Origin: Acinetobacter equi
Lineage (GTDB): Bacteria; Pseudomonadota; Gammaproteobacteria; Pseudomonadales; Moraxellaceae
Direction of reading: 5' to 3'
Length of the DNA stretch: 64,000 nt
NCBI RefSeq assembly: GCF_001307195.1
Contig: NZ_CP012808.1
Span: 1,984,001-2,048,000, forward strand
Shown here: piece after piece, positions 47,673-55,469 of the stretch
Layout of the letters: the number at the start of each line of letters is the position of its first letter
How positions within the stretch are numbered: position 1 is the stretch's first letter
Position numbers and translations under genes: made by a program
The notes under the pieces: generated by a model
Told to the model about the DNA's origin: nothing
The model's input: the letters and a program-made list of their open reading frames with translations, nothing else
Databases searched by the model: none

Positions 47673-48655
47673 TGTATTTATCTTCATTTGCAATGACTGA
47701 ACCACAAGATAAAATTCATTTATATTATCCGTGCTGGCTAAACGTGTGGGAATCTCATATGTATAACTTAGCGCTTAAATCCACTAAATCACATGCTTGG
47801 GGATTTAAACGTTTCGGTACCAGTATTGATGGTTATACGCGTGAAATGATCCGAACACCGCGTTATAAAGATTATATTGATGCGATGGAACAAGCTTCAG
47901 ATTTAGCTTTACAACAACTTTCTGCGAAACAACGTATGCAGTTATTTAAATCGCGTACAGCATTTATTTATGTAGATAGTTGGGGGGAGTCTGGTCCTTT
48001 TGAAAATATTTCGAGTGCATTACATACAGCAATTATTGATACTTTACCGAAAAATCTAGTAAAAAAATTCTCAGTGAAAGATTTCACTTGTAAAATTCGT
48101 GGTGAAAAACAATCTTTAGTTCAAGCAATGAAAGTTGCTGAAGATTATTTAAATTGGGATCTTTTTGACTATGTTGTGATTTGTGCAGCATATAGAGCAA
48201 TACCTGTGCTGGTATTTTCTGAGGAAGATATTGGTGTAAATAAGAAAGAAAAAAAACGTTCAGATGATTTTAAAATGAATTTATCTGTTGAGCGTGTAGG
48301 GTGTTTTATTTTTAGTCGACAAGAAAGCCCAATAAAAGTTAAGTGTGGGCACTATGTAATACCTGAAGATGATCAACAGTTATTGACCGACATTATAGAA
48401 AAAGAATCAGATATTAATGTATTTGCTTTTTCTGGAATGAGAAAAATGGCTTCTGAGCAAACATTGCTAAAAAATGAAAATAACTCGCCATTTAAAGCAA
48501 TTAATCTTACAGATAAATATGGCAATAGTGGATGCCTTTCACCTGCATTGAGCTGGATTTATCTAGAACAGCAAGCAAGCGATTATGGAAAAATGAGAAC
48601 AATTGTTCCAGATAACTTTGGTGGTTATAGCTGGTTTGATACTTGGTATTCATAA
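47669..48655 (+). CDS. Divergent thiolase-fold (KS-like) protein, no catalytic residues seen
   Basis: 328 aa, overlapping the previous gene by four bases. I find no direct family match. YVVICAAYRAIPVLVFSEED followed by SVERVGCFIFSR resembles the KS core beta-strand and the 'EGA..lvLE' region. KYGNSGCLSPALSWIYLE looks like a degraded GHxxGAxGxxxL helix. No Cys-His-His set is visible. The most economical reading is a third, catalytically dead ketosynthase-like subunit. Alternatively it is an unrelated partner of the synthase. Confidence 0.55.
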   Translation: MMYLSSFAMTEPQDKIHLYYPCWLNVWESHMYNLALKSTKSHAWGFKRFGTSIDGYTREMIRTPRYKDYIDAMEQASDLALQQLSAKQRMQLFKSRTAFIYVDSWGESGPFENISSALHTAIIDTLPKNLVKKFSVKDFTCKIRGEKQSLVQAMKVAEDYLNWDLFDYVVICAAYRAIPVLVFSEEDIGVNKKEKKRSDDFKMNLSVERVGCFIFSRQESPIKVKCGHYVIPEDDQQLLTDIIEKESDINVFAFSGMRKMASEQTLLKNENNSPFKAINLTDKYGNSGCLSPALSWIYLEQQASDYGKMRTIVPDNFGGYSWFDTWYS

Positions 48656-48674
48656 ATAAGTGCAGGAATAGAAA

Positions 48675-49382
48675 ATGGCAAATCTAATTAAAGAACTACC
48701 AGCCATCCTATTGATTGATATTTTCAAAAGTTATGGTGCAGGAGAAAACAGAGTTGATGCGCTTAAAAATATCAATTTAGAAATTAAAAAAGGTGAGTTT
48801 CTTGCTTTATGTGGTCCATCAGGTAGTGGGAAAAGTACTTTATTAAATATTTTATCGGGTATTGATCGACCAACATTTGGTACAACACTATTTTTAGATA
48901 AAGCATTGAATAATTTAGATGAAAATCAGCTTTCTTTGATTCGTAGTAAACATCTTGGTTTTATCTTTCAGTTTTTTAATTTAATTCCAGTTTTAAGTGC
49001 TTTTGATAATGTTTATTATCCATTGATTTTAAATGAAAATTATTCAAAAAAAGCAGCAAGTGAATTGGCTCTACATTATTTAGAGCGTGTCGGATTATAT
49101 GAATTACGTGATCGAAAACCAGGTCAATTGTCTGGTGGACAACAACAACGTGTCGCAATTGCAAGAGCTTTGGCAAATAACCCAGAAATTGTTGTCGCAG
49201 ACGAACCAACAGGAAATCTTGATTTAGCAACGGGTGAAGCAATTTTAGATCTGTTAATGCAAATTAATCAGGATATTGGAACGACATTTATTATTTCAAC
49301 GCATTCAACTCAATTAAAGGATAGAGCGAATCGTGTTATAGAAATCAAAGATGGAGAGTTAGTCAGTGACTCCGCTATATAA
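48675..49382 (+). CDS. LolD/MacB-type ABC transporter ATPase
   Basis: 235 aa. Walker [10 protein letters not shown] (47-55), Q-loop [18 protein letters not shown], signature [15 protein letters not shown], Walker [14 protein letters not shown]-loop STHS. This subfamily pairs with FtsX-fold permeases (LolCE, MacB, FtsX) that do mechanical work in the periplasm rather than pump through the membrane. The FtsX-like permease is two genes downstream. Lies in the operon 19 bases after the KS-like gene. Confidence 0.92.
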   Translation: MANLIKELPAILLIDIFKSYGAGENRVDALKNINLEIKKGEFLALCGPSGSGKSTLLNILSGIDRPTFGTTLFLDKALNNLDENQLSLIRSKHLGFIFQFFNLIPVLSAFDNVYYPLILNENYSKKAASELALHYLERVGLYELRDRKPGQLSGGQQQRVAIARALANNPEIVVADEPTGNLDLATGEAILDLLMQINQDIGTTFIISTHSTQLKDRANRVIEIKDGELVSDSAI

Positions 49383-50007
49383 AAATATATTATTTTGGGG
49401 AATGGGTTTATTTATTTCTATCCAAAGTAATGCAACTCCAGTACAAGTTGAAAATATTGTTAAACAAGGTTTTTCAAATAATACAGATAAGTTACTTATA
49501 ACAAGTCAGGCATTATTTAAAGAATATGAACGCGAAAATAACATTACATCATTAATTTTTTATTCATATGCCATGTTACGTTTGGCGAATAACTATAAAG
49601 CTGTCAATGATTATGTAAATGCATCTGAATATGCAAAATTAGGTTTTTTTTATTTAGATGAAGCTGCTGATTTAAATGAAGATAATTGGCGGGTTCGTTA
49701 TTTGCGAGCAAGAATTGATGCATATGTAGCTGCAGATCTAGGTCGTTGTGTTGTTGCTTTAAATGATACCAATGCTTTATTAAATGAGCGTCAAAAATTT
49801 GATATAGACATCCTTGCTAGAGTGAACCATATGCGTTATCGCGCTTTGGAAAGTTGTAACGATCCGCGAACAAAAGCATTTTTACAGCAAATAAAAAAAG
49901 GGCATCCTACGCAAATTAAACTTTTGGCTTTAGATAAAAATAGTGCGCCTGAGTGGGATGTAAATGAGGTTTCTCAGATTTTAATGCCTTTGATGAAAGG
50001 TGAATAA
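49366..50007 (+). CDS. Periplasmic helical (TPR-like) protein of the export module
   Basis: 213 aa from a GTG inside the 3' end of the ATPase gene (17-base overlap). Signal peptide to about SNA (residue 23), then an all-helical body with TPR-like pairs (LIFYSYAMLRLANNYKAVND, then YAKLGFFYLDEAADL) and two cysteines. It abuts the FtsX-like gene directly. I infer an accessory role in the same transport complex; no known family is recognised. Confidence 0.65.
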   Translation: MTPLYKNILFWGMGLFISIQSNATPVQVENIVKQGFSNNTDKLLITSQALFKEYERENNITSLIFYSYAMLRLANNYKAVNDYVNASEYAKLGFFYLDEAADLNEDNWRVRYLRARIDAYVAADLGRCVVALNDTNALLNERQKFDIDILARVNHMRYRALESCNDPRTKAFLQQIKKGHPTQIKLLALDKNSAPEWDVNEVSQILMPLMKGE

Positions 50008-51321
50008 ATGAATATTGGAATCATACTCACGAGTATTGCGTTACTGGCGATTTTAGGCTTTTTAACCTATAGCATTATCTTTTCTGGAACAGATGCAAAG
50101 TTTGCATTCTTAAATTTATTCAGACATAAGCGCCGTTCATTTTCGACAATTTTTGCCATTATTTTAGGTGGTGTTGCTATTTTTCTTTATGGTGGCTTCA
50201 TTAATTATTCATTTTGGATTTTGAAGCAACAAACAGTACGTACGAATATTGGTCATGTGCAAATTTACGATAAGACTTACTTTGAAACGTCCAATAAAAG
50301 TAAAAGTATTATTCAAGATTATCAAAATTTAAAAGAGAGTATTCTGCAAGATAAAGAATTATCACCTTATATTTCTACAATTTCAGGTCAATTAGAATTT
50401 ACTGGTGTAATTTCACAGTATGAAAATGAAACCTCAAGTTACTTTGCTGCACTTGGTGTCGAGCCATTGGCGGCTTTAAAGTTGGGCTCATTTGATCGAC
50501 TTATTTCAGGTAGTGATTTATCTCGTGTAAAAACAGATGAAATTACAGTGGGTAGTGGTTTAGCAAAAACATTAAATGCTAAATATTCAGACTGGGTCGA
50601 TTTACTTTTGGTGAATAGCCAAGGTGGTCAAGGTGCTTTATCGCTTAAAGTGCGTGGTATTTTTTCTTCAGGAATTAAAGATTACGACGATACCGCAATC
50701 AAAATGCCTTTAGGAACAGCGCAACAATTAATGGATACCAGTGGTGTTAGTAAAATCGTAATTTTATTAAAAGATGACCATGATCTGGATGTTTTTACCA
50801 CAAAATTAGAAAAATTTATTTCAACACAAAAGCAACCATTAATGATTAAAGACTGGAAAACATTATCAATCTTTTATCAACAAGTAGAAGGTATGTTATC
50901 TGGAATTTACTTCTTCATTAAGGTGATTGTGGCATTAATTGTTATTTTCATGATTAGCAATTCTATGCGTATGAATGTCATGGAAAGAACACGTGAAATT
51001 ACCACATTAAGAGCAATTGGATTACGACCTACTCATGTAACAAGACTGTTTTTGTTGGAAGGGATCTTTATTGGTGTTATTGGTGCAGTGGGCAGTTTAG
51101 TTATCGGTTTTGCTTTAGCTGGAATTATTAATCTGCAAGGCATTACGATGCCACCATCACCAGGTCAAACAGAAGGCTATACCGCATTTATTCAAACACA
51201 TAGTTTTGATTTGATTTGGATTACATTGGTTTTACCAATTTTGACAGCATCTCTTGCTTCAATTTTACCTGCAATAAGTGCATCTAAATTGAATATTGCT
51301 GATGCTTTTAAATCAGTTTAG
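50008..51321 (+). CDS. FtsX-fold ABC permease (LolC/E-like)
   Basis: 437 aa. An extra hydrophobic N-terminal segment (about 5-26) precedes the usual TM1 (about 47-70, after the FAFLNLFRHKRRS amphipathic loop). Then come a large periplasmic MacB-PCD domain (about 70-300) and three C-terminal TMs (about 303-328, 350-378, 398-425), with the cytoplasmic coupling helix MERTREITTLRAIGL. Works with the ATPase at 48675. In LolCDE this pair lifts lipoproteins from the inner membrane to LolA, and a LolA-like gene follows here. Confidence 0.9.
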   Translation: MNIGIILTSIALLAILGFLTYSIIFSGTDAKFAFLNLFRHKRRSFSTIFAIILGGVAIFLYGGFINYSFWILKQQTVRTNIGHVQIYDKTYFETSNKSKSIIQDYQNLKESILQDKELSPYISTISGQLEFTGVISQYENETSSYFAALGVEPLAALKLGSFDRLISGSDLSRVKTDEITVGSGLAKTLNAKYSDWVDLLLVNSQGGQGALSLKVRGIFSSGIKDYDDTAIKMPLGTAQQLMDTSGVSKIVILLKDDHDLDVFTTKLEKFISTQKQPLMIKDWKTLSIFYQQVEGMLSGIYFFIKVIVALIVIFMISNSMRMNVMERTREITTLRAIGLRPTHVTRLFLLEGIFIGVIGAVGSLVIGFALAGIINLQGITMPPSPGQTEGYTAFIQTHSFDLIWITLVLPILTASLASILPAISASKLNIADAFKSV

Positions 51322-51331
51322 GAAAAATCAT

Positions 51332-52114
51332 ATGAAAGTTTATGCTTCATTATCATTGCTCTCAGTTTTGTTAATTCCAACACTGAGTTGGTCAAATGCA
51401 TCGCAACCAAATGCAACTGAAATTATTCGTAAGGCAGATGATATTCGATCTCCGAATAAACCATTTCGTTATACAGTGACAATTTCAGAATTTAAATCTG
51501 GTTCAACGAAAGCTGTAAATAAACAAATTCTTGATGTTTCAATGCGTTTTTTAAAACCGGAGGGTAATAATCAAGCTGATGCAAAATCTTTGGTTAGATT
51601 TGTATATCCTGCTAAGGATAAGGGCAAAATCATGTTGTCCGATTGGTATGATTTATGGTTTTACACACCTGAGTTAAGACGCCCGATCCCAATTTCACGT
51701 CAACAGCGTTTATTAGGACAAATTTCAAATGGTGATGTGATTGTAACCAATTTTGAATATTCTTATAACGCTAAAGTTGTGGATGAGCAAACATGTGGCA
51801 ATAAAACATGTTATCGCTTGGCATTACAACGTAAGTCACCCGAAGTAACTTGGCCAAAAGTAACTTATTTAGTTGAAAAGGGAACTTATAGACCTTTTAA
51901 AGCTTCATATTTGTCCCAAGATGATAAAATCATGAAAGAAGTGACTTACCATGAATATAAGCAATTACTTGGTCGTGAGCGTCCTTCAAAAATTATTGTG
52001 AAAGATACGAGACAAGGCAATGGCTATTCAGTCATGGAATACAGTGATTTAAAATTTGAATCGCTTCCTGTTTCTAATTTTACAAAAGAATATATACAGA
52101 GAAGGGCAAAGTAA
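51332..52114 (+). CDS. LolA-like periplasmic lipid carrier (outer-membrane lipoprotein-sorting family)
   Basis: 260 aa from the ATG at 51332, with AGGAAA upstream and 10 bases after the permease stop. Signal peptide to about SWSNA. The mature part matches the LolA_like family (pfam17131 type): FRYTVTISEFKSGS, LVRFVYPAKDKGKIMLSDWYDLWFYTP, RQQRLLGQISNGDV and NFTKEYIQR. The half-open beta barrel of this fold binds acyl chains. Such proteins often sit beside FtsX or MMPL transporters. Presumed carrier for the operon's product, or a lipoprotein, from inner to outer membrane. Confidence 0.88.
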   Translation: MKVYASLSLLSVLLIPTLSWSNASQPNATEIIRKADDIRSPNKPFRYTVTISEFKSGSTKAVNKQILDVSMRFLKPEGNNQADAKSLVRFVYPAKDKGKIMLSDWYDLWFYTPELRRPIPISRQQRLLGQISNGDVIVTNFEYSYNAKVVDEQTCGNKTCYRLALQRKSPEVTWPKVTYLVEKGTYRPFKASYLSQDDKIMKEVTYHEYKQLLGRERPSKIIVKDTRQGNGYSVMEYSDLKFESLPVSNFTKEYIQRRAK

Positions 52115-53481
52115 TGTTGCCCTATCGCTGGCTTGCACTTTCTACTATTCTGTTTCCTACAGAAAAAGCCATTTCGTGTGTATTTGATGCTGACATAGAA
52201 TTATATGGACAAGTATCTTATGTACATAAAAAAGCATCATCTTGGGAAATAGGTGGGGAAGATCCTTATAGCTCAGATAATAGTTACAATGATGTTGCAC
52301 TTAAATATCAGAACCGCTGTGAATTAATAGAAAATAAACTGAATTTAAATATTAATGCTTATGGTTTAGCTTATTCATCTTACAAAGATACGGGTAATTT
52401 TGAACAAGATAATCAACATGTTAAATTATTATTGAATCAGTTTAGTCTTTCTTATCAACTCTCTGATACTTTAAGTCTAGATACAGGAAAACTCAAAAAT
52501 AATGATGGTTTATTCTATTTAAAGTCTCCTACAGCGTTATTAAATAACTATTATGCAGGCTTTAAGCCAACTCGTATTCATGATTCGGCAATGGATCAAA
52601 TTTATTCAGAGTCATTTTGGGGAATCTCACTTACCCAAGATACTGAAGATTATTCTTTGGCAATAACTGTTGCACCTAAATTAACAGAGATCGATGAAAG
52701 ATATGTCTCTTCTAGTAATTGGTCTTCTCTGGAGCGGTCGAATAGTCGTGAGCGATATTTATTTAGATATACCGATTACCATTTTAAAGATCATACACCT
52801 ACGGTAAGTTTAGGTTTAGGTGATGCAGTATCTATTGCATTTTCAAATAGTTATAATATCACTCAGCAATTAACTATGAATGCTGAAATTGCTTGGCATA
52901 ATAAACAGCAATGGCACCATTTAAATCGAGAGAATGCTCAGTTAGTTCAGAATTATTTATTTCCAAATGATTTATATCAAATTAAGAAAAAAGATGGTTT
53001 TGAAATTGCTTTAGGTATGCAATACACCTCAGATCGATTCAGCCAATTTGGTTTTGAATATTATTATCAAAGTGAGGGTTACTCTAAACAGCAATGGAAT
53101 GAGCAAAAGAATTTAATTCAGTTTTTAAATCGAACAACAAATTTTGAACCATTAGATAGTGCATTTGATTCATATAAATATTTAATGGCTTCCGAAATCT
53201 ATAACACATCAAGTCAAGGTAATTTGACAGGAAAACATTACATCAACAGTTATGCCAGCATTTTAATGGCAGATCAATCAACAATTAAACCCTATGTTGT
53301 CATGAATTTAGTAGATAAAAGTACTGTTTCAGGAATTACTTATACAAAACCATTCAATATAAGAACACAACAAGTAGATATTTATACAGGTATTTATGCC
53401 GCATTGGGTCGCAATGATTCTGAATTTGGTCTGTTTGGTGAAACTGTAGGAACTTACGTCGGTTTTAACTATCATTTTTAA
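52114..53481 (+). CDS. Outer-membrane beta-barrel protein
   Basis: 455 aa, starting with TAATG overlap on the LolA-like stop. Short signal (to about AIS). The mature part shows alternating polar/hydrophobic strands with aromatic girdles and ends in Phe (VGFNYHF), the C-terminal outer-membrane signature. No OM family is clearly recognisable; the overall look is similar to proteins paired with LolA_like/FtsX modules (DUF1302-type porins). Likely the outer-membrane end of the export route. Confidence 0.75.
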   Translation: MLPYRWLALSTILFPTEKAISCVFDADIELYGQVSYVHKKASSWEIGGEDPYSSDNSYNDVALKYQNRCELIENKLNLNINAYGLAYSSYKDTGNFEQDNQHVKLLLNQFSLSYQLSDTLSLDTGKLKNNDGLFYLKSPTALLNNYYAGFKPTRIHDSAMDQIYSESFWGISLTQDTEDYSLAITVAPKLTEIDERYVSSSNWSSLERSNSRERYLFRYTDYHFKDHTPTVSLGLGDAVSIAFSNSYNITQQLTMNAEIAWHNKQQWHHLNRENAQLVQNYLFPNDLYQIKKKDGFEIALGMQYTSDRFSQFGFEYYYQSEGYSKQQWNEQKNLIQFLNRTTNFEPLDSAFDSYKYLMASEIYNTSSQGNLTGKHYINSYASILMADQSTIKPYVVMNLVDKSTVSGITYTKPFNIRTQQVDIYTGIYAALGRNDSEFGLFGETVGTYVGFNYHF

Positions 53482-53491
53482 GGTTATTGTT

Positions 53492-54424
53492 ATGAAAATT
53501 AATCAATTACAACCCACTGCATTTTTATTTGCAGGTCAAGGTAATCCTGTCATTGGAATGGGATCAGATTTATGGGATCTCAATGAGACGACACGTAAAA
53601 TTTGGGATTGTGCGAGTGATATTTCGCAAACAGATATTAGACGCTTATGTTTAAAAGGACCAATGACAAAATTGGTTCAAACGACAAATCAGCAAATTGC
53701 AGTGACGGCAATTAATACCACACTTTATGAATTATGTTTGGAAAAACAAAATTTTGAAAACGTGGTGGGTTTTTGTGGTCATAGTGTTGGTGAATATGCA
53801 GCTTTATATGCAGCGAAAGCAATCACGCTTGAAAATTTATTCAAAATGATTCAATTCCGTGCACAACTCATGAACGATTTAAGCAAGGTGAATAAAGGCT
53901 TAATGTATGCAGTAAAAGGCATTGATTATTCAACATTAGTTCGTTTAATTGAGCAAAGTGGCATAGAAATCGATGTGAGTTGTGATAATAGCCATCAACA
54001 ACAAGTCATTGGTGGAACTTCATCTGCATTATCAGAGTTTTCACGGTTACTTTTAAGTGAAGGATATGAATCTACAAAGCTGGGTGTAAGTGGTGCTTGG
54101 CATACGCGTTTAATGCAAGATGGCGTTCGACAAATGCGAGATTTTTTAGCAACAATAGAAATAAAAAGTCCAGAACATGATGTTTTTATGAATGTGACTG
54201 GTAAGCCTGAAGCAGATCCAAATATGATTAAAGAAAACCTATCTTTACATTTAACTCATACCGTTAAATGGACGAGTTCAATGGAATCTTTAATTCAACA
54301 TCCAACACAACCAGTTTTATTAGAAGTGAGTAATAAAGCTTATTTAGGGCATATGCTAAATGATTTTAAAGGTTTTACACCTGAAAAAACCGTGCATTGT
54401 AGAAATCTTATTGGTGCGATATGA
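53492..54424 (+). CDS. Malonyl-CoA:ACP transacylase-like acyltransferase
   Basis: 310 aa. FLFAGQGNPVIGMGSDLWD at the start; nucleophile in GHSVGE (Ser98; housekeeping FabD has GHSLGE); conserved Arg in IQFRAQLMND; His in SGAWHTRLM near 205. It loads malonyl (or another acyl) onto the ACP. Housekeeping fabD sits with fabG/acpP, so this is a pathway-specific copy. ATGA overlap with the last gene. Confidence 0.88.
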   Translation: MKINQLQPTAFLFAGQGNPVIGMGSDLWDLNETTRKIWDCASDISQTDIRRLCLKGPMTKLVQTTNQQIAVTAINTTLYELCLEKQNFENVVGFCGHSVGEYAALYAAKAITLENLFKMIQFRAQLMNDLSKVNKGLMYAVKGIDYSTLVRLIEQSGIEIDVSCDNSHQQQVIGGTSSALSEFSRLLLSEGYESTKLGVSGAWHTRLMQDGVRQMRDFLATIEIKSPEHDVFMNVTGKPEADPNMIKENLSLHLTHTVKWTSSMESLIQHPTQPVLLEVSNKAYLGHMLNDFKGFTPEKTVHCRNLIGAI

Positions 54425-55425
54425 ATCCGAATTATTTAGATTTTATTCGATTCCAAGATAAAAGAATTATTCCTTTCATCTACGGTATTTTATTTATTGT
54501 TCTTGGATTTTATTGGAAAAATAATAACTATAGTCTGACTCAACAAGATGTATGGATTGTGGGTGGAATACTCGCAATTATGCTTTTTAATTTTATCTAT
54601 GAGTTAAAAGCATATTGGGCTTATAGCTATTTGCTTGGGCGTGTTGATTTTCATGACTTGAAAGAAAGATCATCTTTTTTTGTAGATAAATCAATATTAT
54701 TTAGACCTACAACAGTCAGTGTGTTTTCAGTTTTACTATTCGCACTCATTGTTTATTGTAGCACCATAATAATGCCCCCAATATACAGTACAATCCTTTT
54801 ATATCTGATTGCACCCTTTATTATTTATCTTATTTTAAGATGTTTAAGACCGATTTATATTCAACAATTATTGAATTCTGTTTCTTCAGGAATTCGCTAT
54901 AAAAATCTTTATCATCATGTAATTTATTCTGTTTTATTGATTTTTTTATTGAATATCTTATCCATTAGTCCTTTGGCTAAAAATGCAGATTTTTCTTTAG
55001 CTGATGGATTTTTTTCAGCTCGACTAATTATTGCGATGACTATTTTATGTAGCATAGTTTTGGTGATTAATCTCATATTTTTAAAAGCATCGAAAAGATA
55101 TATTTTTTTAGGAAGAATTTTTTTAAAAGAATTTGATTTTAATTTTCCTGAGCAAATTCCATTTATAAATTTTCATGCAAAACCAATTGTGATTCGGTTA
55201 TTACTTTTATTATTGGTATTATTTGTATGGATTATGTGCGTAAGTACAGTACTTAGTTTTTTACAGTGGTCTGTGATATTTGAAGTTTATTTTATTCTTT
55301 GTTTTTTGCCTTGCCTTGTTTATTATTTTTTACAGACTTATTGGCACTGGCATACTGAGCTAATGATGGCGTGTGATATGTATTTCCGCTATGAGGAAAT
55401 TAAAAAGCGTAAAGAAGCAAATTAA
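54421..55425 (+). CDS. Polytopic membrane protein, last gene of the operon
   Basis: 334 aa with about eight hydrophobic segments (roughly 14-32, 40-60, 98-118, 122-142, 168-186, 200-222, 256-285, 290-312) and basic loops. It overlaps the acyltransferase gene by ATGA. I recognise no family; no MMPL, flippase or O-acyltransferase (MBOAT) motif is visible. It may place the lipid product in the membrane or add its head group. Function not known. Confidence 0.7.
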   Translation: MNPNYLDFIRFQDKRIIPFIYGILFIVLGFYWKNNNYSLTQQDVWIVGGILAIMLFNFIYELKAYWAYSYLLGRVDFHDLKERSSFFVDKSILFRPTTVSVFSVLLFALIVYCSTIIMPPIYSTILLYLIAPFIIYLILRCLRPIYIQQLLNSVSSGIRYKNLYHHVIYSVLLIFLLNILSISPLAKNADFSLADGFFSARLIIAMTILCSIVLVINLIFLKASKRYIFLGRIFLKEFDFNFPEQIPFINFHAKPIVIRLLLLLLVLFVWIMCVSTVLSFLQWSVIFEVYFILCFLPCLVYYFLQTYWHWHTELMMACDMYFRYEEIKKRKEAN

Positions 55426-55434
55426 AATAATACT

Positions 55435-55465
55435 AAAAAAAGAGCCTGTTTTCAGGCTCTTTTTT
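55435..55465. terminator. Bidirectional terminator ending the ~19-kb operon
   Basis: A stem of at least 13 bp (55435-55448 with 55453-55465), loop TTTT, with A run before and T run after. It also follows the convergent rnhA-dnaQ gene. It is the first strong terminator seen after 36324. Confidence 0.93.
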
Positions 55466-55469
55466 AGCA

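Noticed and set aside
40596..54424. The housekeeping fatty-acid synthesis genes
   Set aside because: A degenerate KS set, GcvT-like gene, exporter and tpsAB do not belong to the usual plsX-fabHDG-acpP-fabF group, and enoyl reductase and fabH are absent.
40596..55425. A standard aryl polyene cluster
   Set aside because: KS-CLF, ACP, reductase, dehydratase and LolA-like carrier fit the theme. However, there is no ammonia lyase, AMP ligase, MMPL exporter, thioesterase or glycosyl/acyltransferase fusion, and an FtsX/LolD transporter replaces the exporter.
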